A DNA stretch of 35,590 bases, from NCBI GenBank assembly GCA_026391695.1, contig JAPLDP010000083.1, forward strand, positions 1 to 35,590. The letters run 5' to 3'. The DNA comes from Bacteroidota bacterium. GTDB taxonomy: Bacteria > Bacteroidota > Bacteroidia > Bacteroidales > JAGONC01. The notes below the pieces were generated by a model. The model did no database searches. It was not told where the DNA came from and saw only the letters and a list, made by a program, of their open reading frames with translations. How positions within the stretch are numbered: the first letter of the stretch is position 1; each line of letters starts with the position of its first letter. The translations under genes and the position numbers were made by a program. Below are positions 33,995 through 35,590 of the stretch, piece after piece.

Positions 33995-35590
33995 ATGACA
34001 TTTAAACACCCTCTTTTTATTTTATTGTTCATCTTTCTGAGCCTTTTGACAGCAGGCCAGATCCCAAATCAGACCCGTCAGAAAACTGTTGACAGCTTGT
34101 TTGTTTTACTCCCTGATGCTGCGGGAACCGATAAAGTGAATATCCTGAACCAGCTTGCCCTTCAGCTTGCGCCGCGCAGTTTCGATTCCAGCTTTCAATA
34201 CGCCACTGAAGCTCTCAGTATGTCGGAACAGCTGGACTATGCCATTGGGAAAGGAATAGCCACCTTTAATCTTGGGAACAGCTATTACTTCAATGCCGAT
34301 ATAAAAAATGCGCTGACGAACTATCTTTCCGCCTTACGAATACTTGAGCCTTATGAGCCGTCAAAAGACATCGGCAATTTGCTGATCCAGCTTGGTGCGG
34401 TGAACCAGTATGTACGAAATACCGGTAAAATGACTGCCTATTACAAACGCGCTGCATCGAATTATGCTGCGATTGGAGATTCTGTTGCTACCATTTCAGC
34501 CTATTGGACACTGGCCTTTTCCTATTTTTATGAATCTCAAACCCTGGATAGATTAAATACATTCCCTTCTGAAAATTTAATTATAATGATGGACAGTACC
34601 CTTAAATATAACGGAATGGTACTCGAATATATAATTCGTCATCCGGATTCCAATTGGATGCCCGATCTTTATAATTTTCAGGGATTATGCTATCAGGCTA
34701 AAAAAGATCCATCAGCACTGGATTATTTTTTAAAATCCCTTGAAGCATGCAGCAAATTTGTGGATACTAACACAAGAAATATCATGGAAGGACTGGAGCA
34801 TATGAACCTCGGATATTATTACTATATTACAGATGATCCGGAAATGGGATATTCTCATAGCCTTCTCGCTGTTAATTTGTTAAAAAAAACAGACCGCTAT
34901 GATCTTCTCGCAGCTGCGCTCTTTACTCTTGGTGAAATAGATACAGACCGTGGTCATTATCAACGTGCCGGAAAGTATCTTCGTCAGGCGATTAACTTAA
35001 GTGATACTTTTCTGATTAATATCGGCCAGATCTCTCACTCCGATCCGGTTATCAGGATCTGGGGAATTACCCAGATAAGGTCATGGCGGATTGATGGTTT
35101 TAGAGACCTGGTTAGATTACATGAATTAATCGGTGATTACAGGCAAGCGTTGAATTATCAGAAGAAAATGGAAGAAGAAAAAAAATTACAGTCGCAGGAT
35201 GAACTGTCCAGGCAGATAATCGGCCTGGAAGCAAATTATGCGGATGAATTAAAAAGGCAGGAGATCGCCGGGTTGGTTAGGGACAATGAGCTCCGCCGCT
35301 TAAAGCTGAATCAGACCAGGATTTTATTTACCGGTATTGGCGGTGCAGTGTTGATTGCTTTGTTGATTGTCATAATCTCAATCCAACGAAAACGGTTTGG
35401 ATCGGACCGGAAAGCGCTCCTCCTCGAACAAAAGCTTCTCCGCTCCCAAATGAATCCCCACTTCCTCTTCAATGCGCTTTACAGCATCCAGAATTTCATC
35501 GTCACTGAGAAACCGGATAAAGCCAGTATTTACCTTTCAAAATTCGCCCGGCTGGTCAGGAATATCCTGGATAATTCAACGGAAGAATTT
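33995..35590 (+). CDS. Sensor histidine kinase, LytS-type with TPR-like sensor (cut by window end)
   Basis: The frame opens at ATG 33995 and stays open for 532 codons to the last base, so the C-terminal ATPase part is missing. A signal peptide (about residues 1-21) leads into a periplasmic region with tetratricopeptide-like helices ([59 protein letters not shown]), then a coiled-coil-like stretch ([20 protein letters not shown]), one membrane helix (about 442-464) and the His_kinase domain with the phospho-acceptor His489 in [17 protein letters not shown]. This layout, TPR sensor plus LytS-type kinase, is common in Bacteroidota. It follows its likely LytTR partner by 64 bases. Here the regulator gene comes first. 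Confidence 0.93.
   Translation, partial: MTFKHPLFILLFIFLSLLTAGQIPNQTRQKTVDSLFVLLPDAAGTDKVNILNQLALQLAPRSFDSSFQYATEALSMSEQLDYAIGKGIATFNLGNSYYFNADIKNALTNYLSALRILEPYEPSKDIGNLLIQLGAVNQYVRNTGKMTAYYKRAASNYAAIGDSVATISAYWTLAFSYFYESQTLDRLNTFPSENLIIMMDSTLKYNGMVLEYIIRHPDSNWMPDLYNFQGLCYQAKKDPSALDYFLKSLEACSKFVDTNTRNIMEGLEHMNLGYYYYITDDPEMGYSHSLLAVNLLKKTDRYDLLAAALFTLGEIDTDRGHYQRAGKYLRQAINLSDTFLINIGQISHSDPVIRIWGITQIRSWRIDGFRDLVRLHELIGDYRQALNYQKKMEEEKKLQSQDELSRQIIGLEANYADELKRQEIAGLVRDNELRRLKLNQTRILFTGIGGAVLIALLIVIISIQRKRFGSDRKALLLEQKLLRSQMNPHFLFNALYSIQNFIVTEKPDKASIYLSKFARLVRNILDNSTEEF

Overview
The window looks like a chromosomal segment of an uncultured Bacteroidota bacterium, probably Bacteroidales-like. The evidence is: type IX secretion (T9SS) C-terminal sorting domains on five proteins; a long-form IspG; the divergent purN / acpP-fabF-rnc-IPExxxVDY block; an S46 dipeptidyl-peptidase; TAnnTTTG promoter boxes; and a LytTR regulator beside a TPR-containing LytS-type kinase. 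Most of the first 21 kb is housekeeping. I see no tRNA, rRNA, CRISPR array, phage or defence system.

Region 1 (1-4.4 kb) is a c-type cytochrome cluster. It has a six-heme lipoprotein with a collagen-like Gly-X-Y linker, a one-heme lipoprotein, a DUF5777-type beta-barrel and, convergent to them, a seven-heme NapC/NirT-type membrane cytochrome whose first heme site is CX3CH. Together they could carry electrons from quinol across the periplasm to the outer membrane. That is inference.

Region 2 (4.4-9.2 kb) has a 5'-truncated T9SS cargo gene, ispG, a diacylglycerol-kinase-family gene, a family 9 glycosyltransferase, and a clearly decayed aminotransferase gene carrying an internal deletion.

Region 3 (9.3-20.8 kb) is core metabolism and envelope: pgk, a CvpA-like protein, the MlaF/MlaE-type lipid transporter pair, a small lipoprotein coupled to a SprT-like protein, a mannose-1-phosphate guanylyltransferase, a DPP7-like S46 peptidase, a CYTH protein, the acpP-fabF-rnc-IPExxxVDY operon and divergent purN. 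A DMT/EamA exporter follows, bracketed by two pairs of 20-bp palindromes.

Region 4 (21.9-33.1 kb) is the most unusual part. Four consecutive same-strand genes encode large T9SS-exported proteins: two parallel beta-helix proteins, one leucine-rich-repeat-like protein and one beta-lactamase-family serine hydrolase. Their interiors mostly differ, but the ends are shared DNA: a similar leader and signal-peptide start, and a 3' cassette in which exactly six 7-bp repeats (42 nt) encode a loop of the sorting domain just before the stop codon. Two of the 3' ends share 74 identical bases. The first two genes also share a duplicated leader containing a 31-nt hairpin. This looks like a tandem array of secreted cargo with conserved ends, and the heptamers could be a slippage or recombination site.

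Region 5 (33.1 kb to the end) is a LytTR response regulator followed by its likely partner kinase, which runs off the right edge.
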